64,000 bases of DNA from JAQWBS01 sp047975765. GTDB lineage: Bacteria; Pseudomonadota; Alphaproteobacteria; RF32; CAG-239. The position numbers and the translations under genes were made by a program. The number at the start of each line of letters is the position of its first letter. Positions within the stretch are counted from its first letter, which is position 1. The DNA lies in assembly GCA_047975765.1 (NCBI GenBank), contig JBKEEF010000015.1, positions 21,916-85,915 of the forward strand, in the 5' to 3' direction. The notes under the pieces were generated by a model. It was not told the origin of the DNA. It did not search any database and saw only the letters and a program-made list of their open reading frames with translations. Below, piece by piece: positions 25,391-34,787 of the stretch.

Positions 25391-27835
25391 ATGCTTAAAA
25401 CGTTATCTTCACTTTTCAGTACATTTTGTTTTTTTGCTGTGATTGCGATTGTTGTTCTGATTACAACACTTTGGAAATTTTCTGAAGGGTTACCAGAATT
25501 TCATCAATTGGCAAAATATGAACCTCCTGTGACTACCAGATTTTATGCTGGTGACGGTCAGCTTTTGATGGAATATGCCAACGAAAAGAGAATCTTTGTT
25601 CCTGAAAATAAAATGCCGACAAATGTTAAAAATGCTTTTATTGCAATGGAAGATCAAAGATTTTATAGTCATATTGGAGTTGACCCAATGGGGCTTTTGC
25701 GTGCAGTTTTAGGAAACCTTAAAAAACTTGGAACAGGTAGAAGACCAGCAGGAGCTTCAACAATCACTCAACAAGTGGCAAAAAACTTTTTACTTTCTTC
25801 TGAACTTTCATATTCTCGTAAAATTAAAGAAATGCTGCTTTCCCTCAAAATTGAGAGAGCTTTTTCAAAACAACACATCTTGGAGCTTTATTTGAATGAA
25901 ATCTATTTAGGTAATCGTTCTTATGGTGTGGCTGCTGCTGCTTTGAATTATTTTGGTAAATCACTAGATGAGCTTGAGTTGGAAGAAATTGCTTATTTAG
26001 CAGCACTTCCTAAAGGACCAAATAATTATAATCCTAAGACAAGATATGATGCCGCTGTTGCTCGTCGAAATGCTGTTATTGATCGTATGATTGAGGAAGG
26101 ATATGTTGAGGCAGAAGAAGCAGAACTTGCAAAACAAAAACCTTTGATAACCGTTCAAAGAAGTGGTGAATTTGTTCAAGATGCTGACTATTTCAGTGAA
26201 GAAGTTAGAAGAGTTGTTAAAGGAAATTTTGGGGAAGAAGCGCTTTATGAAGGTGGTTTATTAGTTAGAACAACGCTTGATCCTAAACTCCAAGTGATTG
26301 CAACAAAAGTTTTCAAACAAAATATCAGAAATTATGATTTACGTCATGGATATCGTGGACCAATTAGTAATATCGAACTCAAAGATGGATATAAAGAAGT
26401 TTTTGAAAAAACAGATAAACCTGCTGGTGCAGATGAAAATTGGGAAAAAGCACTTGTTTTGAATGTTGATGCAAATAAAGCAACCGTTGAAACAGCAAAT
26501 GGTGAAAAAGGTGAAATTCCTTTATCTGTTTTGGCTTGGGCTAGAAAAACGCTTCCAAAGCAATCTATTGGAGCAGCTCCAACAAAAGCCTCTGATGTTT
26601 TGAAAAAAGGTGACATCATCCTAGTAGAGAAAAAAGATGCTAATATTTATAATCTTCGCCAAGTTCCTAATGTTGAAGGTGGAATGATTGTAATGGATCC
26701 GCATACAGGTAAAGTTTTGGCTATGGTTGGGGGATATTCTTTCAAAAAATCTCAATTCAATCGCGCTGTTCAAGCAAAACGTCAAACAGGTTCAGCTTTC
26801 AAGCCTGTGGTCTATTTAACTGCTTTAGAAAATGGTTATGCCCCAAACGATTTGATTTTGGATGCTCCTTTTGTACTTGATCAAGGTCCTGGTTTGCCAA
26901 AATGGAAGCCTGTTAACTATACTAAAAAATTCTATGGTTTGATGACGCTTCGTCAAGGAGTGGAAAAATCTAAGAACTTGATGACTGTTCGTTTGGCTCA
27001 AGATATTGGTATGGATAAAGTGGCAGAAGAAACTAGAACTTTGGGTATTAATGATCATCTCTCAACTTTTCTTTCCATGTCTTTAGGGGCTTCGGATGCT
27101 AGATTGATTGATATGTCAAATGCTTATTCAAGTTTTGTGAATGGTGGTAAAAAAGTGAAGCCATATTTTGTGGAAAGAGTTCAAGACCGTTCAGGAAAAA
27201 CAATTTTCAAACATGATGTTCGTGCTTGTGAAAATTGTAATGCGGATGCTTGGGATGGAAATCAAAAAATTCCTGAGCTTCAAGACAACAGAGAGCAAAT
27301 TATTGATCCATTGAGTGCTTACCAAATGACATACATTTTGGAAGGTGTAGCAACCAGAGGAACAGGTGCAAGATTGAAACAGCTTAATAAGCACTTAGCA
27401 GGAAAAACAGGGACTACAAACGAAAATAAAGATGGTTGGTTTATTGGATTTTCTCCAGACTTGGTTGTTGGTATCTATCTAGGCTTTGATGAACCACGCA
27501 CTTTAGGAAGAATTGAGACTGGTGCTGCAGTTGCTTTGCCAGCATTTTATAGCTTTATGGATGAAGCTTTGCATAATCAACCAGATATCCCGTTTCGTGC
27601 GCCTTCAGGTATCAAATTTGTAAGAATTAATTATAACACAGGAAAACCAGCAACACCATTTGACAAAGAAGTTATTTCAGAAGCTTTGAAGCCAGAAGAT
27701 AAAAATCAAAAGGTGATTAATGGCGGAGAAGATAAACACCAAGAAGATGAAAATGTTGAAGGAACTGAAAAACCAGAAGATGTTGGTTTTAGTTCTAACG
27801 ACGGTGAAGCTTTTCAACTTGGGACAGAATATTAG
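25391..27835 (+). CDS. mrcA: Penicillin-binding protein 1A (bifunctional)
   Basis: This class A enzyme polymerises and crosslinks peptidoglycan. The 814-residue protein has an N-terminal membrane helix (about 9-27). The glycosyltransferase domain carries E-D-Q-R-F-Y-S-H-I-G-V-D and G-A-S-T-I-T-Q-Q. An OB-like insertion follows. The transpeptidase has the catalytic serine in G-S-A-F-K-P, then S-K-N and K-T-G-T-T. The C-terminal 50 residues are acidic and disordered. All catalytic motifs are intact. It sits between amiC and prfB in the conserved order. Confidence 0.96.
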   Translation: MLKTLSSLFSTFCFFAVIAIVVLITTLWKFSEGLPEFHQLAKYEPPVTTRFYAGDGQLLMEYANEKRIFVPENKMPTNVKNAFIAMEDQRFYSHIGVDPMGLLRAVLGNLKKLGTGRRPAGASTITQQVAKNFLLSSELSYSRKIKEMLLSLKIERAFSKQHILELYLNEIYLGNRSYGVAAAALNYFGKSLDELELEEIAYLAALPKGPNNYNPKTRYDAAVARRNAVIDRMIEEGYVEAEEAELAKQKPLITVQRSGEFVQDADYFSEEVRRVVKGNFGEEALYEGGLLVRTTLDPKLQVIATKVFKQNIRNYDLRHGYRGPISNIELKDGYKEVFEKTDKPAGADENWEKALVLNVDANKATVETANGEKGEIPLSVLAWARKTLPKQSIGAAPTKASDVLKKGDIILVEKKDANIYNLRQVPNVEGGMIVMDPHTGKVLAMVGGYSFKKSQFNRAVQAKRQTGSAFKPVVYLTALENGYAPNDLILDAPFVLDQGPGLPKWKPVNYTKKFYGLMTLRQGVEKSKNLMTVRLAQDIGMDKVAEETRTLGINDHLSTFLSMSLGASDARLIDMSNAYSSFVNGGKKVKPYFVERVQDRSGKTIFKHDVRACENCNADAWDGNQKIPELQDNREQIIDPLSAYQMTYILEGVATRGTGARLKQLNKHLAGKTGTTNENKDGWFIGFSPDLVVGIYLGFDEPRTLGRIETGAAVALPAFYSFMDEALHNQPDIPFRAPSGIKFVRINYNTGKPATPFDKEVISEALKPEDKNQKVINGGEDKHQEDENVEGTEKPEDVGFSSNDGEAFQLGTEY

Positions 27836-27852
27836 AATTTGGAAGGTTTTTT

Positions 27853-28948
27853 ATGAATATTGAAGTTACAAATCTAGTTGAAGAAATTGAAGCCTCATTG
27901 GCTTTAATTAGGAGGTCTCTTTGACTATGATAATTCTCTTATCAGATTAGATGAATTAAATGCGCTTTCTCAAAATCCTAATTTATGGGACAATGCTGAA
28001 AAAGCTCAAAAATTGATGAGTGAAAAAAACTTTCTAGAAACAGGTTTGTCAAACTATGATGAGATGTCTAGAACAGTTAAAGATTTGTACGAACTTGCTG
28101 AGATTTCAGGTGATGAGGATGCTGAGCTAGAACAAGACATTCTTTCTCAACTTGAACATTTAAAAAATGAGGCAAAGAGAAAAGAGCTTGAAGCCTTGCT
28201 TTCTGGTGAAGTTGATGAGAATGATGCTTTCTTAGAAGTTCACGCTGGAAGTGGTGGAACAGAAGCTCAAGATTGGGCAGAAATGCTGCTTAGAATGTAT
28301 GTTCGTTGGGCAGAATCTCATAAATATAAAGTTGAATATATTGAAGAAACTGAAGGTGATGTCGCAGGAATTAAATCTGTTACCATTAAAATTTGCGGAA
28401 AGAATGCCTATGGTTGGTTGAAATCTGAAACAGGTGTTCATCGTTTGGTTCGAATTTCTCCATTTGACAGTTCAGCAAGAAGGCATACGAGTTTTGCTTC
28501 TCTTGGTGTTTATCCAGTTATTGACGATGAAATCCAAATTGATATTAAAGAAAGTGATTGTCGAATTGATACTTATCGTGCTTCTGGTGCTGGTGGGCAA
28601 CACGTTAATAAGACAGATTCAGCAATTAGAATTACACATATTCCAACAGGGATTGTGGTTCAATGTCAAAATGATCGTTCCCAGTTCAAAAATAGAGATG
28701 CGGCTTGGAAAATGCTAAAAGCCAGACTTTATGAACTTGAACTTAAAAAAAGAGAAGCAGAAGCTCAAGGTTTAAGAGATTCTCAAACAGATATCGGTTG
28801 GGGACATCAAATTCGTTCTTATGTCTTACAACCATATAAACTTATCAAAGACTTGAGAACAGAAGTCGAAACATCAGATTCAAAATCAGTGTTGGATGGA
28901 GAAATTGATTTGTTCTTAGAAGCCTCTTTATCACAAAAGGTAGGGTAG
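27853..28948 (+). CDS. prfB: Peptide chain release factor 2, with programmed +1 frameshift
   Basis: RF2 releases peptides at UAA and UGA. The gene starts at ATG 27853, reads 23 codons and meets an in-frame TGA at 27922. The site is the classic autoregulatory one: AGGAGG (27910-27915) three bases upstream of CTT-TGA-C. A +1 slip on CTT gives GAC-TAT-GAT and continues to 28948, about 364 residues in total. The main frame has the codon-recognition S-P-F motif and the catalytic G-A-G-G-Q-H. Internal AUG 28013 is not the true start. The TGA lets RF2 sense its own level. Confidence 0.95.
27910..27925 (+). promoter_or_regulatory. Programmed +1 frameshift signal of prfB
   Basis: AGGAGG, a 3-base spacer, then CTTTGAC. 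This is the internal Shine-Dalgarno plus slippery CUU and UGA stop described for bacterial RF2 genes. Removing one base at this point joins the two reading frames exactly. Confidence 0.95.
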
Positions 28949-28951
28949 GCA

Positions 28952-29782
28952 ATGAAAAAACTTTGTTCAAGATTATCTTTATTAATAATGTGGTTGTTTC
29001 TGGCTTATATGACTCTTTGTGGCTTGATTTATTTTTTACCAGAGCTTTTTTTCAATCATCCGAATCAGAAATATTCAGATATTGAAATGGCAAGAAAAAA
29101 TGGATATCCAGCAGAATTGAAAGAATATGAATCGGCAGATGGAACAAAACTTTATGGTTGGTACACCAAGGGTACAAATGGAAAGGCTATTATTTTTACG
29201 CATGGGAATGCTTTCAATTTAGATCGTTTCTATGGCAAGCTCATCCCTTTTGCGAAAGAAGGATATGCAACTTTTTTACCTGAATATCGTGGATATGGCG
29301 GAATTAAGGGAAAGATTAATAGCAAAAATATGATTGCAGATTCTGTGGCTGGTTTGGAAGAACTTTATAAACTTGGTTATAAAAATGAAGATATTATTGT
29401 TTATGGAATGTCGATGGGTTCTCACATGGCGACATCTATTGCTTATCAAATGAAGAAAAATGGAAAATTTGATGCTCTTGTCTTGGAAGTTCCTTTTGAC
29501 AATGTACCTAACACTGCAAAAAACTTAATTCCTTTTTATATGCCATTTGATTTATTGGTGAGAGATAAATATGATAATTCAGAAATTATTTCTCAAGTTG
29601 GCACACGCGTTTTGATTCAAGCTGCTGGACAAGATAATATTGTTCCAAATCAAAGAGCTAAAGCTCTTTATGGAAAGGCTGTGGAGCCTAAAAATTTCAT
29701 TATGTATGACCAAGGAACACATAGCAATTTGTATCGAGAAAGAAATTATAGAGAAATTTTAAAATGGTTGGAATTGAGATAG
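28952..29782 (+). CDS. Membrane-anchored alpha/beta hydrolase
   Basis: The 276-residue protein has an N-terminal membrane helix (about 9-28) and an alpha/beta-hydrolase fold. It has the oxyanion segment F-T-H-G-N-A, the nucleophile elbow Y-G-M-S-M-G-S, an acidic residue in A-A-G-Q-D-N-I-V-P and a terminal G-T-H-S-N that supplies the histidine. It resembles the ABHD13/YfhR-type family, whose substrates are mostly unknown. It begins three bases after prfB and is followed closely by the AsmA-like gene, so the three may share a transcript. Confidence 0.82.
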   Translation: MKKLCSRLSLLIMWLFLAYMTLCGLIYFLPELFFNHPNQKYSDIEMARKNGYPAELKEYESADGTKLYGWYTKGTNGKAIIFTHGNAFNLDRFYGKLIPFAKEGYATFLPEYRGYGGIKGKINSKNMIADSVAGLEELYKLGYKNEDIIVYGMSMGSHMATSIAYQMKKNGKFDALVLEVPFDNVPNTAKNLIPFYMPFDLLVRDKYDNSEIISQVGTRVLIQAAGQDNIVPNQRAKALYGKAVEPKNFIMYDQGTHSNLYRERNYREILKWLELR

Positions 29783-29789
29783 TATAAAA

Positions 29790-32700
29790 ATGGCATTAGT
29801 GAGCAAAAAGAAATATTTAGCCAGAAGAATCACAGACTATGTGGGAACAATTATTTTCGCATGTCTGTTACTTTTCTTTTGGCAGCTCTATCGTTCACCA
29901 ATTCCTTTGCCTTTCTTGAAACCATATATTGTTAAGGCTCTTAATCATGATAGTCAAGAATATGGTGTTGATGTCGAGAGTGTTAATTTGGAATTGGTTC
30001 GTTCGATTCAACCAATTAAAATTATTGCGAGAAATGTTGAGTATAAAAAGACCAATGAAGATCTCATCATCAAAGCTCCTAAAATTGAGATTTCATTTAG
30101 TGTTAAGGCGCTTATCCGAGGAATTATCTCACCAAGTTCAGTTGTTTTTGATGCACCTTCTGTGGAAATTAATACCAGATATGAAGGTGTCAGCGATAAT
30201 CAAGAACTAAGTATTAATGAGAAAAAAATCGCTTATTATGTAGATGTTTTCAATAAGTTCCTGGAGAGGTTTAACTCAGAAGATATGTCATATCCTGAAA
30301 CTTATATAGATTATATTGCCATTAAAAATGCTGATTTTAATTTCAAAGAAGTAGATCTAGAGAGAAATTGGAGCGTTCAAAAAGCGAATTATATTTTTGA
30401 TAGAGATCGAGATGCAATTAATGTTGGGCTTGATGGAAATTTTATGATTGGAGAAAAGCCTGTTCCTTTTGATTTGGATATTAAGTATATAACTGAAAAT
30501 GAAAAAATTGATATTGATTTAGCTTTTTCAAATTTTGTGCCTGCAGAAGCATTAGAAGCTTTTGCAACAGATGAAGAGAAGAAAAAATTCTATAAAATTG
30601 AAGTACCACTCAGTGGAAAAATTGATATTTTACTCAGTTTTAAGAAAATTTTGAAAAATAAGAACAATATTTCTAAGAGCTTAGATAATGCTATTGAGAT
30701 GTTCAATTTTAAATTTGAAGGTGAAGACGGAAGAGTTATCTTTTCTGATAATGAAGCATATAATTATGATATCAATGCTTTTACTTTACAGGGTGAAGTT
30801 GATAGCGGTTTGAATGATATTAAAATTAAAAATGCCAAAGTGAATTTGGGAGATAAATCAGCTCTTGTTGGTCTACATATTTCAGGTTTTAGAGATTTGT
30901 TGCTTAAAAAATCTCTTCAAAATTTACAAATCAAACTCAAAACAGAAGTTGAACAATTGTCATTTGAGGAGCTTCCTAAATATTGGCCAAGATATATTGC
31001 AGAAGATGCTTGGAATTGGGTCAAATATTCTATTTATTCAGGAATGATTAAAGATGCTGCTTTTGAATTTGATTTTGGCTATGACAAAAAAAGCAAATCA
31101 ATTGCATTTCAAAATCTAAGTGGAACAGGAAATGTTGAAAAAGCTTCAATCGATTACTTAGAAGGGATGCCTCATGCCCAAAATGTTTATGGAAAAGTTG
31201 ATTTTTATAAAGATAAAATTATTGTTGATGTTGAAAAAGGTGAGGCTGCTGGAAATTTTGTGACAGGTGGAAAAGTTGTTTTATATGACTTGGATAAATA
31301 TGATAATTTCATTACAATTGAGCTTAAAGCTAAGTCAAAAATTGCAGAAACATTGAAATTTATTGATAATCCACCTCTCGAATTTGCTAAAGAAATGGGC
31401 GTTGAGCCTGAAACGATTCAAGGAAATGCTGAAGTTGATTTGAAGCTAGATTTTGAATTGAAGAAAAATTTGACAACAGATGAAGTGAAAGTTGATGTTA
31501 AATCAAGGCTATTTGATGTTGAAATGACAGATATTTTTGAAGATAAACCAATTAAAGCAAAAAAACTTGATTTGTCTGTGAATAATAAGCATTTGGAAAT
31601 TAAAGGTGCTATTACAGTTGACGACATTGCAATGAATCTTAATTGGAATAAGCCTTTTACAAATACAAAATATATGAATAAATATGAGTTGAGCTTTGTT
31701 TTAGACGATAAGATGAAGAAAAAATATGGTTTGGATTATAGTATTTTGAAAAAGCCATATATTGAAGGAAATTTCAATGTTAAGGCAGATATCTTTGAAT
31801 ATGCGGGAGATAAATATCTTTTAAATGTACATACAGATTTGACACAAAATATGATTGATTATTCTTTCCTTGGTTTTAAGAAAAATAAGGGTGAAAATGG
31901 AAGGCTTGAGCTTTCAATTGATGTTGAGAAAAATAAACTTAAGAAAGTGAAAAATATTCGCCTTTCTAAAAATGATTTTATTGTTGAATCCTCTCTTGAT
32001 TTAGATAAAACAGGTGCCGTTAGTACAATTGATATTTCAAAAGTCAAAGGTCCAAGGACAAATGCAAAAGCAAAAATTATGATGTCTCAAATCAAGAATA
32101 AGGATTTTATCAAAGTTAATATTTCTGGGATAAGCTATGATATCACAAAATTGTTTGAACATGATTTCAAAAGTCAAACAGGTGATGAAATAGATAGAGA
32201 AGCAGCAGAAGAAAATTTGAAAAAACTTCCTGATATGGATATTAATATTGCAGTGGATAGTCTTTGGACGAATGATGAAATTCCAATCACAAATTTTGCT
32301 GGTATTACAAAAATCAGAAATGGAATTGGTTTTCTAGAAGTTAAAATGGTTGGAAACTATGCTTATGACAAAGATTCTAATTTTAGATTTGAGTATTTAC
32401 CACGTCCAAATGATGAGTTTGTGATTAATATTAATAGTACGGATGCTGGAAAAGCCTTAAAAGTTCTTCGTCTATATGATTATATGGTTGGTGGAAACTT
32501 GAGGATTAATGCAAGACGTGAACCAAGTGGCAAAATCATTGGTTATGCAAGAATTCGTAATTTTAATATCAAAAACACCAATGTATTTGCAAAAATTATC
32601 AGTATGGCTTCTTTGAGCGGTATTATGAATACAATTTCAGGAGAAGGGATTGCTTTTTCTCACTTTGATGCAGGCTTTGATTTTAGGTATGGTATTTTGG

Positions 32701-32999
32701 AACTCCATGAAGCTAAAGCTTTTGGAAATGTTCTCGGAATTTCAGCAAATGGTTATTTTGATTATGATACAAATGCGATAGGCATTACGGGAATGTTAGC
32801 TCCTGCTTATAGCATCAATAGATTTTTGGCTCAGATTCCATTGGTTGGAAGTTTGCTTTCTGGAAAAGATGGCACAGTCTTTGCTGCAAACTATAGTGTG
32901 CTTGGAACGGCAGAAGACCCTAAGGTCAAAATTGATCCGCTTTCAGCAATTAGTCCAAATTCAATTAAAGAAATGTTCTCAAAGAAAGATGATGAATAA
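29790..32999 (+). CDS. AsmA/YhdP-like envelope protein (DUF3971-type)
   Basis: The 1069-residue protein has one N-terminal membrane helix (about 17-35) and a very long beta-rich periplasmic region. The C-terminal 200 residues (A-R-I-R-N-F-N-I-K-N-T ... G-F-D-F-R-Y-G-I-L-E-L ... N-R-F-L-A-Q-I-P-L-V-G-S-L-L-S-G) match the AsmA-like C-terminal domain. YhdP, TamB and AsmA relatives form bridge-like tubes for phospholipid transport between inner and outer membranes. That role is inferred from the family. Alphaproteobacterial homologues of similar length are common. It is probably co-transcribed with the hydrolase upstream and overlaps the HAD-like gene. Confidence 0.82.
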   Translation: MALVSKKKYLARRITDYVGTIIFACLLLFFWQLYRSPIPLPFLKPYIVKALNHDSQEYGVDVESVNLELVRSIQPIKIIARNVEYKKTNEDLIIKAPKIEISFSVKALIRGIISPSSVVFDAPSVEINTRYEGVSDNQELSINEKKIAYYVDVFNKFLERFNSEDMSYPETYIDYIAIKNADFNFKEVDLERNWSVQKANYIFDRDRDAINVGLDGNFMIGEKPVPFDLDIKYITENEKIDIDLAFSNFVPAEALEAFATDEEKKKFYKIEVPLSGKIDILLSFKKILKNKNNISKSLDNAIEMFNFKFEGEDGRVIFSDNEAYNYDINAFTLQGEVDSGLNDIKIKNAKVNLGDKSALVGLHISGFRDLLLKKSLQNLQIKLKTEVEQLSFEELPKYWPRYIAEDAWNWVKYSIYSGMIKDAAFEFDFGYDKKSKSIAFQNLSGTGNVEKASIDYLEGMPHAQNVYGKVDFYKDKIIVDVEKGEAAGNFVTGGKVVLYDLDKYDNFITIELKAKSKIAETLKFIDNPPLEFAKEMGVEPETIQGNAEVDLKLDFELKKNLTTDEVKVDVKSRLFDVEMTDIFEDKPIKAKKLDLSVNNKHLEIKGAITVDDIAMNLNWNKPFTNTKYMNKYELSFVLDDKMKKKYGLDYSILKKPYIEGNFNVKADIFEYAGDKYLLNVHTDLTQNMIDYSFLGFKKNKGENGRLELSIDVEKNKLKKVKNIRLSKNDFIVESSLDLDKTGAVSTIDISKVKGPRTNAKAKIMMSQIKNKDFIKVNISGISYDITKLFEHDFKSQTGDEIDREAAEENLKKLPDMDINIAVDSLWTNDEIPITNFAGITKIRNGIGFLEVKMVGNYAYDKDSNFRFEYLPRPNDEFVININSTDAGKALKVLRLYDYMVGGNLRINARREPSGKIIGYARIRNFNIKNTNVFAKIISMASLSGIMNTISGEGIAFSHFDAGFDFRYGILELHEAKAFGNVLGISANGYFDYDTNAIGITGMLAPAYSINRFLAQIPLVGSLLSGKDGTVFAANYSVLGTAEDPKVKIDPLSAISPNSIKEMFSKKDDE

Positions 33000-33471
33000 G
33001 AAACTAAAAATAGGAATAGATTTTCATGGTGTGATTGATTCAAATTTTGAATTTTTCAAAAGTTTTTCAGAATTAGCTTTATCACATGGGCATGAGATAT
33101 ATGTTATTACGGGTGGAGAGGCTCAAAAAATTGAAGTTTCTCTACAAACTCATTATGTGAAATTTAGCCATATTTACTCGCTCTATGACTATTTTAAAGA
33201 AAAAAATATGCTCGAAATTTTAGAAGATGGTCGCTTTTGGGTGGCACAGGAATATTGGAACCCTCATAAGGCTGAATATTGCCTTGAAAAAGGTATTGAT
33301 ATTCATATTGATGATAATGTGGAATATTTGAGAGACTTTAAAACAACATCCTGTCTTTATGATAAAATAAAAACAGAATGTGTTTGTTCGAATCATATAA
33401 AGATAGACTTTTCTCAAAGTCCTGAGAAGTTTTTAGATGAAATTGAGAAATATTGCTTATTCAACAATTGA
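32989..33471 (+). CDS. HAD-like phosphatase-fold protein
   Basis: The protein has about 160 residues. The true start is one of two adjacent ATGs (32989 or 32992) that overlap the end of the AsmA-like gene; a longer upstream reading in this frame is unlikely. It opens K-I-G-I-D-F-H-G-V-I-D, a HAD motif I in which the second aspartate of D-x-D is replaced by histidine. Later regions are Y-V-I-T-G-G-E (motif II Thr) and D-I-H-I-D-D-N (acidic motif IV). The layout is like 5'-nucleotidase/NIF-type small HAD proteins. Loss of the second Asp may mean a non-phosphatase role or altered chemistry. Confidence 0.7.
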   Translation: MMNKKLKIGIDFHGVIDSNFEFFKSFSELALSHGHEIYVITGGEAQKIEVSLQTHYVKFSHIYSLYDYFKEKNMLEILEDGRFWVAQEYWNPHKAEYCLEKGIDIHIDDNVEYLRDFKTTSCLYDKIKTECVCSNHIKIDFSQSPEKFLDEIEKYCLFNN

Positions 33472-33687
33472 GCCAACAGCATAGTTGCGATATTCTTTTA
33501 AAAGAACTTCGAGCTTTGCCGATGGAACATTTTTCTTTTTCAGTTTTGCAATATCCGTTGTTTTCTTTAGGCAAATATTGTTTAGAGATTTTTTTCTATT
33601 TATTTTTGTTTCTAAAAAATTATATTTGTTTTCAAGAAGTTGCAAGGTTTCTGATGTTTCATCAAGGTATATTTTAGTATTTCCCAT
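33457..33687 (-). CDS. Hypothetical small basic protein
   Basis: The 76-residue, Lys/Leu-rich protein is predicted helical, possibly a short coiled coil (T-L-Q-L-L-E-N-K-Y-N-F-L-E-T-K-I). No family was recognised. It starts three bases after the stop of the S24-like regulator on the same strand, which supports a real gene in a two-gene operon. Its last 15 bases overlap the end of the convergent HAD-like gene. Confidence 0.5.
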   Translation of the reverse strand: MGNTKIYLDETSETLQLLENKYNFLETKINRKKSLNNICLKKTTDIAKLKKKNVPSAKLEVLLKEYRNYAVGSIVE

Positions 33688-33690
33688 AAT

Positions 33691-34299
33691 CTATTGGCTT
33701 ATCCATAAAATTCGGTTAATTTCTTTTATGTCGTCAATTTTAAGACTCCATTCTTCATTATTTACAGAAAGATCAATAATTTCAATTGTTTTTGCAGTTC
33801 TTCGCACAAAATTTCCTAAATGGATATTTCCTTGTTTCATACGAACAATGATATTATCTCCTCTTCTTGTTTCAGAATTCTTAGTAGCAACTAGGATTGT
33901 TCCAATTTTATATTTTGAATTTTCTTGATTAATTTCAACAGCATATAGGTTGTTTCTATTGTCTGGAAATCTGATTTTTTTGCCATATTCTTTAGCATCA
34001 ATCAAAGAATTGTCCTTGTTGAAACTTGAAAACTCAATATAAGGAATGTTTGATGGGGAAACTTCTTTTTCCTTTTTTTTGCTTAAATTATAAAATTCTT
34101 CAAAACTTACATTACAAGCTTCAATAATTTTTTGAATGCTTTCCAGGGATGGAAATCTATTCTTTCCATCTGGTCTTTTTCTCTTACTTTTATTGAATGT
34201 CGTGGAATCAAGACCTGCTTTTTTTGCAAGTCCTGAAGGGGAAAGGTTGTTTTTTTTTGCTAAGTTATCAACAGCATCCCAGATTATTTCGTGATTCAT
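33691..34299 (-). CDS. HTH / S24-like transcriptional regulator without catalytic dyad
   Basis: The 202-residue protein has an N-terminal helix-turn-helix (S-P-S-G-L-A-K-K-A-G-L-D-S-T-T-F-N-K-S-K-R) and a C-terminal S24 (LexA/CI-like) domain. The pattern, including the ending I-N-R-I-L-W-I-S-Q, is that of a conserved alphaproteobacterial chromosomal regulator. It is not clearly a phage repressor, although it borders the structural cluster and is divergent from it. The G-D-S-M catalytic serine motif is replaced by N-Q-E-N and the expected lysine by asparagine (L-G-N-F), so self-cleavage is unlikely. The region 34300-34456 between it and the phage-like genes should hold both promoters. Confidence 0.8.
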   Translation of the reverse strand: MNHEIIWDAVDNLAKKNNLSPSGLAKKAGLDSTTFNKSKRKRPDGKNRFPSLESIQKIIEACNVSFEEFYNLSKKKEKEVSPSNIPYIEFSSFNKDNSLIDAKEYGKKIRFPDNRNNLYAVEINQENSKYKIGTILVATKNSETRRGDNIIVRMKQGNIHLGNFVRRTAKTIEIIDLSVNNEEWSLKIDDIKEINRILWISQ

Positions 34300-34456
34300 T
34301 TTATCTCCTTACAAAACAGGCTTCTAGCTACAATATACATCATATTCAAATAGGAATCAAATCTTTTTTGTATTGATATTCCTACAATCTTATGTATAAA
34401 CTCTCACGGTTAATAAAACGTTAAGTTTATTTATGCAACTAAAAGGAGTTACTAGG

Positions 34457-34786
34457 ATGGGGAATTATTATGAACCTTTTGAGGATGTGGAAGATGTTTG
34501 GTTTTGGTTTTGTAGCAGTTTGCTCACTGAAGATTCTGGGTGGAGAAAAGCTGATGGACCTTTTGGAAAAGAAAGATGTTGTGAAACCAGCGATATCTAT
34601 CGAATTATAAAAAAAATGAGACAAATGAAACAGGTTACGAATCGTCATTTAAGAGTTGCGTACAAGTGGGGAATGGATGCAATTTCACCTTATTATGATA
34701 AAAGAGCAAAGAAAAGTGAAGTTAAATTATGGATAGAAATGATGTCTTTTTTAGATATTAATTTTAGAGCTAAGGGGATTTTATAA
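34457..34786 (+). CDS. Hypothetical protein at the head of the phage-like cluster
   Basis: The protein has about 109 residues and starts at ATG 34457, where AAGGAG lies nine bases upstream (an earlier ATG at 34433 has no such site). Sequence features include V-W-F-W-F-C-S-S-L-L near the start and the ending N-F-R-A-K-G-I-L. Small proteins with this D-V-W-F-W-F pattern appear to sit near prophage genes in Alphaproteobacteria, but I cannot assign a function. It precedes the next gene by one base, so they are co-transcribed. Confidence 0.6.
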   Translation: MGNYYEPFEDVEDVWFWFCSSLLTEDSGWRKADGPFGKERCCETSDIYRIIKKMRQMKQVTNRHLRVAYKWGMDAISPYYDKRAKKSEVKLWIEMMSFLDINFRAKGIL

Positions 34787-34787
34787 A

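Noticed and set aside
33485..33928. 147-codon plus-strand open frame opposite the S24-like regulator
   Set aside because: Its translation is Phe/Ser-rich and crosses two minus-strand genes, one with clear HTH and S24 patterns.
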